Shown here one piece after another: positions 28,413 to 36,926 of a stretch of DNA of 64,000 bases. Below the pieces are notes generated by a model. That model saw only the letters and a list, made by a program, of their open reading frames with translations, made no database searches and had not been told where the DNA came from. Source of the DNA: Vibrio superstes (GTDB lineage Bacteria > Pseudomonadota > Gammaproteobacteria > Enterobacterales > Vibrionaceae); NCBI RefSeq assembly GCF_003569005.1, contig NZ_BCUR01000004.1, positions 737,425 to 801,424 on the forward strand. Direction: 5' to 3'. Positions within the stretch are counted from its first letter, which is position 1; each line of letters opens with the position of its first letter. Made by a program: the position numbers and the translations under genes.

Positions 28413-28958
28413 TTAGTATCTATGCTGAAGTAAAGATTCTTTCAAGCGAAGATCATCTCTGATCTGTTTATTAACACTCTCTACTCGAGCATCCACATCG
28501 ACAACAGTATTAAGCCCAAGAACACTATCATCCAAGGTGTTTTGGATGATATTGATAATGCTTGGTCCAGATATATCAGGCTTGGGCAATTCTGCTTCCT
28601 CCGATTGACGGCTTGTGCTGCCAATGACATTACCTTCTCCAACCTGAACCACATTGACAAGACTAGCGTTATTTGGATTATAACCTTCGCCATTAGACGT
28701 TGGTTTGGCGGTCAGAGTGCCATTGTGAAATACGAGATTAGCAATAGTTGTTTGATAGATGTTTTTTCCGTTGACCGCAGCCGTGATGCTTATGCCAATA
28801 TCAATGACATAGTCGTTGCTAAGCTGAAAGCCGCCCCTCAAGGTCGACAGAGTGGTGTTGTCGGCGATTTCAATACCAGCTACATGGATCTCATCTGCGT
28901 GTAAGGTACTGACGGGAAGTAACAACAACCCGAACGCTACTATTAACTTACTCGTCAT
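28413..28958 (-). CDS. Secreted FapE-like protein
   Basis: 181 residues from ATG 28958, which has AGGAG eight bases upstream (a GTG nine bases earlier is in frame). A Sec signal peptide ends near LHA-DE. No conserved enzyme motif. The C-terminal part reads GPSIINIIQNTLDDSVLGLNT followed by alternating Val, resembling the C-terminal motif of the other two secreted proteins of the operon. By position after the C39 gene it corresponds to FapE. Last gene of the operon. Confidence 0.65.
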   Translation of the reverse strand: MTSKLIVAFGLLLLPVSTLHADEIHVAGIEIADNTTLSTLRGGFQLSNDYVIDIGISITAAVNGKNIYQTTIANLVFHNGTLTAKPTSNGEGYNPNNASLVNVVQVGEGNVIGSTSRQSEEAELPKPDISGPSIINIIQNTLDDSVLGLNTVVDVDARVESVNKQIRDDLRLKESLLQHRY

Positions 28959-28969
28959 TATAGCCACTC

Positions 28970-29650
28970 CTAATAGTCCCCAGTAATGGGTAGCGTGATA
29001 CTAAACACCCCTAGTGAATCACGTGAAACGCCTGTTTCTAATGGTGAGGCATTGTAGATTGAAAACTCATCATCTGTAATGAAGCCTGCTTTGCCCACTT
29101 CTGCTTCATTACGCACTATTAAGGTGAGCCCCTGATAATACTGATCGAAGTGTTCAACAGGCATAACCATAGTTCCGCGAGAGGGATCCCCAATAACAAT
29201 ATTGTTCTCACTTATCCCTCTAATGACAACAAAGTGCATATAGCCATCGAAATTAACTAAGGTTATTCCAGGAACTCCAATGCTACGGAGTTTTTGTAAG
29301 CTAATATGAAAGCCATCTGCCTTTAGGCCCAAAGACTCAAGGTAAAACTTCATGTCTAACAGGGAAAAGCCTTGTTGATTGATGAGATTCTTGTCTCCTT
29401 GTTCATACATCACATCAAAGATATCCTGCTCTTTGGCAGGGCGTTGATAATGAAACTGCAACAAAGAAGCCAGAGCCGCAGAGCCGCAACTGAAATCATA
29501 TTGCTGTCGATAAACATCACCAAAAACCAGTTCTTTGTAGCTTTTGACTGGCACTGAATAGTTAGCTCTGTGTGGCAGAAATTCAATAGCAAAGGTTGAT
29601 GCCGACAGTGTCAGCACCAACCATGCTAGGGGTCTTCTTATCCTTTTCAT
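28970..29650 (-). CDS. C39-family periplasmic peptidase, FapD-like
   Basis: 226 residues with a signal peptide or anchor (about 1-22). The C39 domain has catalytic Cys55 in YDFSCGSAALASLL, the His in YMHFVVIRGI and the Asp in GDPSRGT. There is no ABC transporter domain, so it is a stand-alone protease as FapD is; in Pseudomonas FapD is needed for fibril export. It starts four bases after the 108-residue gene and ends 11 before the FapE-like gene, so it is in one operon. Confidence 0.85.
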   Translation of the reverse strand: MKRIRRPLAWLVLTLSASTFAIEFLPHRANYSVPVKSYKELVFGDVYRQQYDFSCGSAALASLLQFHYQRPAKEQDIFDVMYEQGDKNLINQQGFSLLDMKFYLESLGLKADGFHISLQKLRSIGVPGITLVNFDGYMHFVVIRGISENNIVIGDPSRGTMVMPVEHFDQYYQGLTLIVRNEAEVGKAGFITDDEFSIYNASPLETGVSRDSLGVFSITLPITGDY

Positions 29651-29654
29651 CTTG

Positions 29655-29981
29655 CTATTCGATACTCAAATTGACGACGGTTGAATTCTGAATCAGTACG
29701 TTGTTACCTGTATTTTGAATAACGCTGGAAATACCAGAGCTATTAGACAACGCTCCCGAAGACAGAATATTGTTACCGCTAACTGTGTTGCTTGCTGTGT
29801 TGCCGACGCTTACGCCATCGACGTCAGAAGCTAAACTCGTAAAATCGAGTTCTACAGACTGCTTACCTCTAGACTGCTCCATCACCTCGTTGGCAACAGC
29901 TACGTTGGGCAACACGAGTTCTTCAGCGTGCACAGAGAAGGTCAACATCAAACTGATCGTGCACAGTGTCAAACGCATCAT
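29655..29981 (-). CDS. Small secreted amyloid-like subunit
   Basis: 108 residues, signal peptide ending at VHA-EE. The mature protein is rich in Asn, Ser, Val and Gly, with the segment GNTASNTVSGNNILSSGA and then SGISSVIQNTGNNVLIQN, and no Cys. The composition and spaced Gln-Asn/Asn pairs fit a beta-stacking fibre subunit such as FapB or a nucleator. Either of two adjacent ATG codons may be the start. It lies 20 bases after the 259-residue gene. Confidence 0.68.
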   Translation of the reverse strand: MMRLTLCTISLMLTFSVHAEELVLPNVAVANEVMEQSRGKQSVELDFTSLASDVDGVSVGNTASNTVSGNNILSSGALSNSSGISSVIQNTGNNVLIQNSTVVNLSIE

Positions 29982-30001
29982 TATCTCCTAGCCAACTTGG
30001 T

Positions 30002-30781
30002 TCAGTCGGTTAAAACGTTGGCATTGGTTGTCACGTTTTGTTGGACTAAGGAATTAGCTCCAGCATTTTGAGTCACTGTAGTAATACCAGCTGCACCACC
30101 AAATCCACCAAGGTTATTGGTATTACTCATTCCAGCTGCGCCACCGGGTCTTCTTCCAAAGCCACCACCTGAACTTAAGCTATTACCACTTACTGCACCA
30201 ATTTGAGCTGAGTTTGCGATAACGACGTCAGCATCTAAGGTGATAGTGTTATGACTGTTCTCATAGTTAGCACTGGAATCAGTATTAAAACTATCTTTTG
30301 CATCATTTCTGGTAACTGTGCTGTTATCTGATTTGTCGGTCATACTGTTGTCTGACTTTTCATTAAAGCTGTCTTTGGCATGATTGCTAGCGTCATTTTT
30401 GACAACACTACTGTTGTCCGATTTGTCTGTAGTGCTGTTGTCTGACTCATCGTTATAGCTATCGGCTACATGAGTACTAGCATCATTTTTGACAACACTA
30501 CTGTTGTCCGATTTGTCTGTTGTACTGCTGTCTGATTTGTCAACCATACTGTTGTCTGAATTGTCAGTCATACTACTATCAGAGCGATCGTTGTAACTGT
30601 CATCAATGTTGGCACTGTCTTCCCATTGGTTATTCCCATTGCCATCATCAACATAGTTATCATCAACTTCTACACTGTTAGATGGGCTGGGTGAACCATG
30701 TCTGCCACCATCAGCTAACGCATTGCCGCCTAGAAAAATTGACGCCAATAGCATAGCGATTGCTGTTTTATAAAGACTCAT
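30002..30781 (-). CDS. Repeat-rich secreted protein, candidate major fibre subunit
   Basis: 259 residues, signal peptide ending at ALA-DG. Residues about 35-170 are a low-complexity region of repeated units such as SDNSMTDKSDNS, KNDASTHVADSYND and TDKSDNSSVVKND, very acidic and without hydrophobic residues. The C-terminal third changes to VVIANSAQIGAVSGNSLSSGG, a Gly-rich linker, and AAGITTVTQNAGANSLVQQN, similar to the 108-residue protein. No Cys. First gene of the operon. By place and composition it may be the major fibre or adhesin (FapC position), but it is not similar to FapC over its length. Confidence 0.65.
   Translation of the reverse strand: MSLYKTAIAMLLASIFLGGNALADGGRHGSPSPSNSVEVDDNYVDDGNGNNQWEDSANIDDSYNDRSDSSMTDNSDNSMVDKSDSSTTDKSDNSSVVKNDASTHVADSYNDESDNSTTDKSDNSSVVKNDASNHAKDSFNEKSDNSMTDKSDNSTVTRNDAKDSFNTDSSANYENSHNTITLDADVVIANSAQIGAVSGNSLSSGGGFGRRPGGAAGMSNTNNLGGFGGAAGITTVTQNAGANSLVQQNVTTNANVLTD
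30290..30600 (-). repeat. internal tandem repeats in the subunit gene
   Basis: Within the coding sequence, the segment beginning CATTTTTGACAACACTAC (30392 and 30484) is repeated about 92 bases apart with near identity, and shorter DNA repeats of GTTGTCTGA-type words run through the region. They encode the SDNS/DKSD units, so copy number could change by slippage while keeping the frame only when the change is a multiple of three. Confidence 0.8.
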
Positions 30782-31322
30782 AATAAGTACCCCATTTATC
30801 CTTGCTTGTTTAGTTAAGGGTTTTACAAAAATACGTCGTTACTCTCACTTCTCCTCGAGAGCAATGAGATTATAGGCAAGGCAAAACTGAGTGTTAGAGG
30901 TGAAGGCTTTCTTCTGAAGTTAAGTAATGTTATTCAGAATAAAACCATTAATAAACAAAGTGTTAAGAAGTTTTTTAGCAAGGTTGCTTAGAGTATGAAA
31001 ACTCGTGTTAAAAAAGGCTGAGTAAGTTTGAATTTAAGTTTTAGCATCGCCTAAATTAAGGGAAATCTAAATTAAAGTATGAGGCGTAGTATTAGCAGAT
31101 AAAACAGTTGCTTGAAATTTGAGAGGCTTATAAATAGGCATAGATAGATTCTGAATAGTAGTACTTTTGATGATAGTTGTAATGGGATATTCATCTAACT
31201 CTCAGCTTTCCCCCTTTCTGTTGAGAGCTCTTTAAACTATATTTACTGTACGAATTTTAATCAACCTGGTGAGGGTGTGGCGCGTTGTCGGTTGTAGTGT
31301 GAGCCACTAAAAAATACTAGTC
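30782..31322. other. 541-bp regulatory region between subunit operon and CsgD-like gene
   Basis: A+T-rich and without a supportable gene. It must hold the divergent promoters of the operon and the regulator. An inverted repeat CTCTCA..TGAGAG flanks a C-rich run near 31199-31227. No clear operator could be assigned. Confidence 0.5.
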
Positions 31323-31964
31323 ATGAACACGCGAACTTTGTTGATCCTTGCGGAAAAAAATCTGCAAACTAGCCTTATAGAAAAGCAGCTTTCTGCCAAT
31401 ACAAACCTGAATGTACATACTTGCCTGCCTGAAGAAGCCATTATCAACAGTCAAACTCTCGTAACTGACCTGGTTTTGATAGAGCACAGTTACTTGCGTG
31501 ATATCGACAACAAACAACTTTTACCCGACTTTGACATGTTAAGTTGGCCTCTTATTGTGCACAACGTTCCTGCCACGCCACTGGATGAAGAACTTCTGCG
31601 TTGGAAGTTGCTAAAAGGAGTGCTCCTTAAAAATGCGATAGTTGAGCACATCAATGAAAGCATTGAGTACATCTTCAATGGAGGCCTTTGGCTACCTAGG
31701 CCCTATATGGAGCGATTAGTATCGAACTATCGTTGCTCAGATCTCTCTTCGGAGCCACACGATTCGGATTTAACCTCTAGAGAAAAGCAAATTTTAGAGT
31801 TATTGGCTTATGGCATTTCGAACCAGCAGATAGCGACGCGATTGTTTCTCTCAGAGAGCACAGTAAAAAGTCACATCTACAAGCTGTACAAAAAGTTAAA
31901 TGTTCATTCGCGCCATGATGCAATCAAGTATGCACGTATGAATGACTACTCGCTAACGAAATAG
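31323..31964 (+). CDS. CsgD-like LuxR-family transcriptional regulator
   Basis: 213 residues. The N-terminal domain looks like the degenerate receiver of CsgD (begins LLILAEKNLQTSLIEKQL, no phosphorylatable Asp-Asp-Lys set recognised); the C-terminal LuxR HTH (about 150-210) reads LTSREKQILELLAYGISNQQIA and FLSESTVKSHIYKLYKKLNV. CsgD controls curli and cellulose in enterics; VpsT-type relatives sense c-di-GMP in Vibrio. No good ribosome-binding site precedes ATG 31323. Divergent from the amyloid-like operon, its probable target. Confidence 0.85.
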   Translation: MNTRTLLILAEKNLQTSLIEKQLSANTNLNVHTCLPEEAIINSQTLVTDLVLIEHSYLRDIDNKQLLPDFDMLSWPLIVHNVPATPLDEELLRWKLLKGVLLKNAIVEHINESIEYIFNGGLWLPRPYMERLVSNYRCSDLSSEPHDSDLTSREKQILELLAYGISNQQIATRLFLSESTVKSHIYKLYKKLNVHSRHDAIKYARMNDYSLTK

Positions 31965-32187
31965 CCACAAGTCCCTTCTCATTAAAATAGACAATATCCT
32001 TTAATTTCATATTCTTATTATATATAGGCGTATAGTCTTCTGTTGCATTACGTCGGTCACACTTTTCAATCAATCTCTTCAGATTGGCTACATTTACTAT
32101 CGTGTTTCTCTATTTCATCATAATCAAGGTCTAGTATTGGGTGTATCAGTATCAAGATTACTTTTGAGCTTGTAAGGACATTAGCGA

Positions 32188-32748
32188 ATGATTAAAAACG
32201 CTCTCACAATCCCGCTACTAATCGCTGTTTCGTTTCCTTCATTGGCCGAGGATTCTGACAATATTACGTTTTCTCATTTTTACGGTGGAATCAAACTAGG
32301 GTCTGCGAACTATGGTGATTTAGGCTCAGGTGTAACAAGTGTCACAGATGTGGATGACTCTCCATTTGCGTGGGGAGCTTTTTTTGGTGTTCAAGTTCTG
32401 CCATGGCTAGCTTTTGAGCTGGGATATCATGATCTGGGCGAAGTGGAACTTAAGGATGTACCGGGTAGTTATGATGCTAAAACGCTTGATCTGACAGCGA
32501 AGGGCTCTTATGAAATGGTTGAACGTCTTTCTATCTTTGGCAAGATAGGTTTTCAGGCTTACGAGTGGAGCGCCAATGGTGAGAATGTTTTTGAAGACGA
32601 TCAAGGCTGGACTCCGCACTTAGGTGTTGGGCTTGAATATCAATTTCATAAAAACTGGTCTGGCGCCGTTGAGTACACATGGTATAACGATATTGGTGGT
32701 CCAGATATTAACTACTATGGTATTTCAGCCACTTACCACTGGTTCTAA
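32188..32748 (+). CDS. Small outer-membrane beta-barrel protein, OmpA-like
   Basis: 186 residues, signal peptide ending near SLA-ED. The mature part has eight amphipathic strands (HFYGGIKLGSANYGDLG, AFELGYHDLGEVEL, LSIFGKIGFQAYEW, HLGVGLEYQFHKNWSGAVEYTW, YYGISATYHWF) and ends in aromatic Phe, as outer-membrane barrels do. It has no peptidoglycan-binding domain. Function unknown; possibly structural or an adhesion factor. Confidence 0.82.
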   Translation: MIKNALTIPLLIAVSFPSLAEDSDNITFSHFYGGIKLGSANYGDLGSGVTSVTDVDDSPFAWGAFFGVQVLPWLAFELGYHDLGEVELKDVPGSYDAKTLDLTAKGSYEMVERLSIFGKIGFQAYEWSANGENVFEDDQGWTPHLGVGLEYQFHKNWSGAVEYTWYNDIGGPDINYYGISATYHWF

Positions 32749-32791
32749 CAATGCCCCAAATTGCGGTGTAATTCGAGAAATGGAATGACGA

Positions 32792-33832
32792 GTGATACTT
32801 AAACAACGATTACTTATTTGGTGGGATAAATACCTTTCGAGATACGCGTTGGTGTTAGCTAGAACCAACGCATTGCTTTTGGTATTTGCATACTCAATTT
32901 TAGTTTATTTGGGCTATCGAGTGCTTGGAGAGCATGCACTCACTGATCAGCTTGTTGATTTTATTTACTTCCTTGCCGTCACTGGTTCAACCGTTGGATA
33001 TGGTGACATGTCTCCTTCTACGCCCAATGGCCGCCTATTCACTGCCTTTTTTGTTATACCTCTATCGTTAGGTTTATTTGGTGTCATTATCGGCAAGGTC
33101 ATCAGTGCGTTTTCGACGTTCTGGTTTCGTCAATTTAAAGGGAAACACAACGTGAATTTTACTAACCATATTGTGATTATTGGCTACAATCGCGACAGAA
33201 CGCCACATTTAGTGCAAATGCTAAAGCGAGAAGAAAGGCAGCGTAAAATTGTTCTTATCAGTGTCCAAGAACAACAAAACCCACTCGGTGATGATGTTGA
33301 ATTTATCAATGCACATAGTTTTACTGAAGAAGATGATTTAAAGCGAGCGAACATAGATAAAGCGTCGTGCTTGGTTGTCGATACAGATACTGATGAAATG
33401 ACATTAACCATTTCTTTGTTTGTGGCTAGATTGAACCCTGATGCCCACCTAGTTGCCCACTTTAAGGATGATGTGAAATGTCAGATCCTGTCAGCACATT
33501 ATCCAAATGCCGAATGTATATCAAACCTCTCTACTGAATTACTCGCCAAATCGGTGATAGATTTTGGTAGTAGCTTTGTCCACAGCGAGTTGGTATCAGC
33601 CCACAAAGGGCAAACTCAATACAGTATAGCGGTGCCTGAGGGGGTACCTGATTTTGAGTTGGAAAAAGTATTTCTAGATTTCAAACAGAATTTCGAAGCA
33701 ACGATTATTGGCAGTCGTAATTCGACTGGAGAGGTCAATATAAATCAGAAGCTCAATACCGTGATTAAAAGCGGAGAGATTTTATTCTACATTGCTGATG
33801 AGAGAGTCGAGTTTTCAAGCTGGCCTAAGTAA
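32792..33832 (+). CDS. Two-helix potassium channel with RCK (TrkA-N) domain
   Basis: 346 residues from GTG 32792. Two membrane helices (about 27-46 and 80-103) flank the pore loop with the K+ selectivity filter TVGYGD at residues 67-72. The cytosolic part begins NHIVIIGYNRDR, a Rossmann-type RCK/TrkA-N domain for nucleotide or Ca2+ gating, followed by a C-terminal domain. It resembles the Kch/MthK type. No operon partner. Confidence 0.93.
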   Translation: MILKQRLLIWWDKYLSRYALVLARTNALLLVFAYSILVYLGYRVLGEHALTDQLVDFIYFLAVTGSTVGYGDMSPSTPNGRLFTAFFVIPLSLGLFGVIIGKVISAFSTFWFRQFKGKHNVNFTNHIVIIGYNRDRTPHLVQMLKREERQRKIVLISVQEQQNPLGDDVEFINAHSFTEEDDLKRANIDKASCLVVDTDTDEMTLTISLFVARLNPDAHLVAHFKDDVKCQILSAHYPNAECISNLSTELLAKSVIDFGSSFVHSELVSAHKGQTQYSIAVPEGVPDFELEKVFLDFKQNFEATIIGSRNSTGEVNINQKLNTVIKSGEILFYIADERVEFSSWPK

Positions 33833-33868
33833 AGAATGACCAAGGCCATTACATTGAGGCAACTTGTG

Positions 33869-34504
33869 CTACTCGTTTGTTATGTTCTCTTTCCAATAGG
33901 CGTATAGGCCTTCAATATCAGAGGAGCAAAGTAATTTCATAGCTTCTTTGATATGTAATTCGCTCCATTCCCACCATTTCATCTCGATAAGTTGAGTACG
34001 CTGATGTTCGTTAAAGCGATAACGGATATGTTTTGCTGGGTTCGCACCTACAATGGAATAGGGCTCTACATCTTTGGTTACCACGGCGCGACTCGCAATG
34101 ATGGCACCATCGCCAACTCTGACACCACTCATGATCATCGCTTCAGTACCAATCCAGACATCATTGCCAATGACAGTATCACCTGAGCGCTCAAAGCCAT
34201 CTTTGGCATCCATAAAGTTGTCATCATCTTGATAGAAAAAGGGAAATGTACTGGCCCACTGATTCTGATGACCTTGATTGCCGGCCATCATAAACACGGC
34301 TCCTGAACCGATCGAGCAATAGCTGCCGATGATCAATTTGTCCACGTCATCTCTATCAGGAAGTAAGTAACGAGCGCAGTCATCAAAGCTGTGTTTATGG
34401 TAATAGCCAGAGTAATAACTGTGTTTACCGACAATGATATTGGGGTTAGTAACTTGCTCTTTGAGTGTTTTCCCCATGAACGGGCTTTCAAAAAAATGGG
34501 TCAT
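33869..34504 (-). CDS. CatB-related xenobiotic O-acetyltransferase
   Basis: 211 residues of left-handed beta-helix (hexapeptide-repeat) acyltransferase. Conserved features of CatB (type B chloramphenicol acetyltransferase) are nearly complete: [46 protein letters not shown] with the catalytic His, [16 protein letters not shown] and SNPAKH-type [13 protein letters not shown]. In Vibrio cholerae the relative catB9 is an integron cassette; here no attC-like site is seen. True substrate and any resistance are not shown. It converges with the potassium channel gene. Confidence 0.9.
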   Translation of the reverse strand: MTHFFESPFMGKTLKEQVTNPNIIVGKHSYYSGYYHKHSFDDCARYLLPDRDDVDKLIIGSYCSIGSGAVFMMAGNQGHQNQWASTFPFFYQDDDNFMDAKDGFERSGDTVIGNDVWIGTEAMIMSGVRVGDGAIIASRAVVTKDVEPYSIVGANPAKHIRYRFNEHQRTQLIEMKWWEWSELHIKEAMKLLCSSDIEGLYAYWKENITNE

Positions 34505-34594
34505 CTGGTCGCTCTCTTAAACTGATTGATTAAAAGTACTGTGTAAAATCAGAACTTTCAACACCTTAAAGATGGCATCATAGATAAACCACTG

Positions 34595-34610
34595 ATGATA
34601 ACGTTTACAT
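34595..34610. promoter_or_regulatory. GalR-type operator, weaker
   Basis: ATGATAACGTTTACAT matches the GalR/GalS consensus GTGNAANCGNTTNCAC at most positions. It lies 77 bp upstream of a stronger site. Confidence 0.55.
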
Positions 34611-34671
34611 TTAATCTGTGCCTTATCTATTACAATGGATTAATCCTTACGGGGAGGTTTTTTTCTTTTTT

Positions 34672-34687
34672 GTGGAAACGTTTACAC
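34672..34687. promoter_or_regulatory. GalR-type operator upstream of galE
   Basis: GTGGAAACGTTTACAC fits the GalR consensus at every defined position and lies 86 bp before the galE start. Two sites 77 bp apart suggest repression by looping, as in the E. coli gal operon. Confidence 0.8.
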
Positions 34688-34772
34688 TCTTTGAGTTTGA
34701 TCACGGATCGATCCTGTAATTGATTGCTAAACTGATTGGCAGTTGAGCAATTTAATGTACAGAGAGGTTATT

Positions 34773-35786
34773 GTGAAAGTACTCGTTACAGGTGGTTTGG
34801 GATATATAGGAAGTCATACTTGCGTGCAAATGCTAGAGGCAGGTATGGAACCTATCATCGTAGATAACCTTTGCAATGCAAAAGAAGAGGTTCTGCTACG
34901 CATTGAGGCTTTGACTGGGACAAAACCAAAATTTCATCTTGGGGATATCCGAGACGAATCCTTTTTAGGTAGTGTGTTTTCACAACATGACATCGCAGCT
35001 GTTATTCATTTTGCTGGCTTAAAGGCGGTGGGTGAATCAGTGGCAAAACCTCTTGAGTATTACGATAACAACGTTAATGGTTCGTTGGTGCTGTGTCGCT
35101 GTATGAGGAAAGCAGGGGTGACGAGCTTAGTATTTAGTTCTTCCGCTACTGTATATGGTGACCCTGAGATCGTCCCGATCACCGAAGACTCTCCGACTGG
35201 CGCAACGACCAATCCTTACGGCCGCAGTAAATACATGGTAGAGCAGTGTTTATCGGATCTGTTTGATGCAGAGAATGATTGGAGCATTACCCTGTTGCGC
35301 TACTTCAATCCTGTCGGTGCTCATCCAACAGGGAGTATGGGGGAAGACCCCCAAGGGATCCCTAATAACCTGATGCCGTTTATTGCCCAAGTTGCAGTTG
35401 GACGCCGAGAAAAATTAGCGGTATTTGGTGATGATTACCCAACGCCAGATGGCACAGGTGTTCGCGATTATATTCACGTTATGGATCTTGCTGATGGACA
35501 TATAGCCGCATTAAAAGCAGTTGGCAAAGAAGCAGGCTTGCATATCTATAACTTAGGTACCGGCAGGGGTTCAAGCGTATTGGAAATGGTTGAAGCATTT
35601 GCTAAAGCGTGCGGTAAACCTGTGCCGTATGAAATCTGTCCTCGTCGCCAGGGAGATATTGCTGAGTGTTGGGCAAGCACGCAAAAGGCGCAGCAAGAAT
35701 TGGGTTGGAAGGCAAGTCGCAGTGTAGAAGCGATGACCGCTGATACCTGGAACTGGCAATCGTGCAATCCTCAAGGTTACGAATAA
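34773..35786 (+). CDS. galE: UDP-glucose 4-epimerase
   Basis: Interconverts UDP-glucose and UDP-galactose. From GTG 34773 ([17 protein letters not shown], with GAGAGG seven bases upstream) it has 337 residues, the standard length; the TTG 30 bases upstream is not needed. Rossmann motif GGLGYIGSH, Ser in FSSSATVYG and catalytic YGRSK are intact. First gene of galETK; the next gene starts 11 bases after its stop. Confidence 0.97.
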   Translation: MKVLVTGGLGYIGSHTCVQMLEAGMEPIIVDNLCNAKEEVLLRIEALTGTKPKFHLGDIRDESFLGSVFSQHDIAAVIHFAGLKAVGESVAKPLEYYDNNVNGSLVLCRCMRKAGVTSLVFSSSATVYGDPEIVPITEDSPTGATTNPYGRSKYMVEQCLSDLFDAENDWSITLLRYFNPVGAHPTGSMGEDPQGIPNNLMPFIAQVAVGRREKLAVFGDDYPTPDGTGVRDYIHVMDLADGHIAALKAVGKEAGLHIYNLGTGRGSSVLEMVEAFAKACGKPVPYEICPRRQGDIAECWASTQKAQQELGWKASRSVEAMTADTWNWQSCNPQGYE

Positions 35787-35797
35787 AGAGAACAATT

Positions 35798-36850
35798 ATG
35801 TCAAACATTGAATTTAACCCAGTAGACCACCCTCATCGTCGCTATAACCCATTAACAGGGCAGTGGATATTAGTTTCACCACACCGTGCAAAGCGCCCTT
35901 GGAGTGGTCAGGATGAGAAACCATCGACACAAGAGTTGCCTAGCTACGATAAAGAGTGCTTTTTGTGTCCAACCAATACTCGTATTTCAGGGGATGAAAA
36001 CCCTGATTATGATGGCACTTATGTATTTAGTAATGATTTTGCTGCCTTGATGCCTGACTCCCCTGATGCACCACAATCGGATAACCCCTTGTTTAAGACC
36101 CAAGGGGTCAGAGGCCTAAGCCGAGTTATCTGTTTCTCTCCAGATCACAGTAAGACGCTACCCGAATTACCTACGCATAAAATCAGGGGCGTAATTGATA
36201 CTTGGAATGAGCAGATTGAAGAGCTGGGTAAAGACTATTTATGGGTACAGGCCTTTGAAAACAAGGGTGAAACAATGGGCTGTTCACAGCCACACCCACA
36301 TGGTCAAATTTGGGCGAACAGCTTCTTACCCAATGAGATTGAGCGTAAGGAAAAACACTTGAAAGAGTATTACCAGCAACAAGGCTCAAACCTGCTGGTG
36401 GATTACGTTGAAGCCGAAATAAAAGATGGATCTCGTACTGTTGTTGAGAGTGAACATTGGATTGCTGTAGTGCCTTACTGGGCGGCATGGCCTTTTGAAA
36501 CTATGCTTTTGCCAAAAACACACATTCGCCGAATGAGCGAACTAACCGACGAGCAGCGTGATGATCTTGCTGTAGCGCTCAAGAAGCTCACAAGCCGTTA
36601 CGATAACTTGTTTCAGTGTTCATTTCCTTATTCTATGGGCTGGCATTATGCCCCTTTCTTTGAAGAGGGAACGGACATAGAGCATTGGCAGTTACATGCT
36701 TTGTTTTATCCGCCGTTACTGCGCAGTGCCACTGTGCGTAAGTTTATGGTGGGTTATGAGATGCTTGCGGAAAGCCAGCGCGATCTCACCGCAGAGCAGG
36801 CTGCACAGCGTCTGCGTGACCTCAGTGATGTGCATTACAAAGAACAATAA
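35798..36850 (+). CDS. galT: Galactose-1-phosphate uridylyltransferase
   Basis: Transfers UMP between UDP-glucose and galactose 1-phosphate. From ATG 35798 ([19 protein letters not shown]) it has 350 residues. The HxH active site is in [15 protein letters not shown], and the second conserved region is GWHYAPFF. A frame from 35762 overlaps galE and is rejected. 76 bases separate it from galK. Confidence 0.97.
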   Translation: MSNIEFNPVDHPHRRYNPLTGQWILVSPHRAKRPWSGQDEKPSTQELPSYDKECFLCPTNTRISGDENPDYDGTYVFSNDFAALMPDSPDAPQSDNPLFKTQGVRGLSRVICFSPDHSKTLPELPTHKIRGVIDTWNEQIEELGKDYLWVQAFENKGETMGCSQPHPHGQIWANSFLPNEIERKEKHLKEYYQQQGSNLLVDYVEAEIKDGSRTVVESEHWIAVVPYWAAWPFETMLLPKTHIRRMSELTDEQRDDLAVALKKLTSRYDNLFQCSFPYSMGWHYAPFFEEGTDIEHWQLHALFYPPLLRSATVRKFMVGYEMLAESQRDLTAEQAAQRLRDLSDVHYKEQ

Positions 36851-36926
36851 TAACCCTAGAAAAAGCGACTGATTCAAACAGGTTTAGAGCAGTTGCTTGC
36901 AACAATAAAAATTAGAGAAAAATCCT

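Noticed and set aside
27421..31964. Curli (csg) operon.
   Set aside because: No CsgA/B repeats (Ser-x5-Gln-x-Gly-x-Gly-Asn-x-Ala-x3-Gln), no CsgG, E or F; only the regulator is CsgD-like.
33833..34560. Integron cassette around the CatB-like gene.
   Set aside because: No attC-like inverted repeat (GTTRRRY) was recognised on either side.
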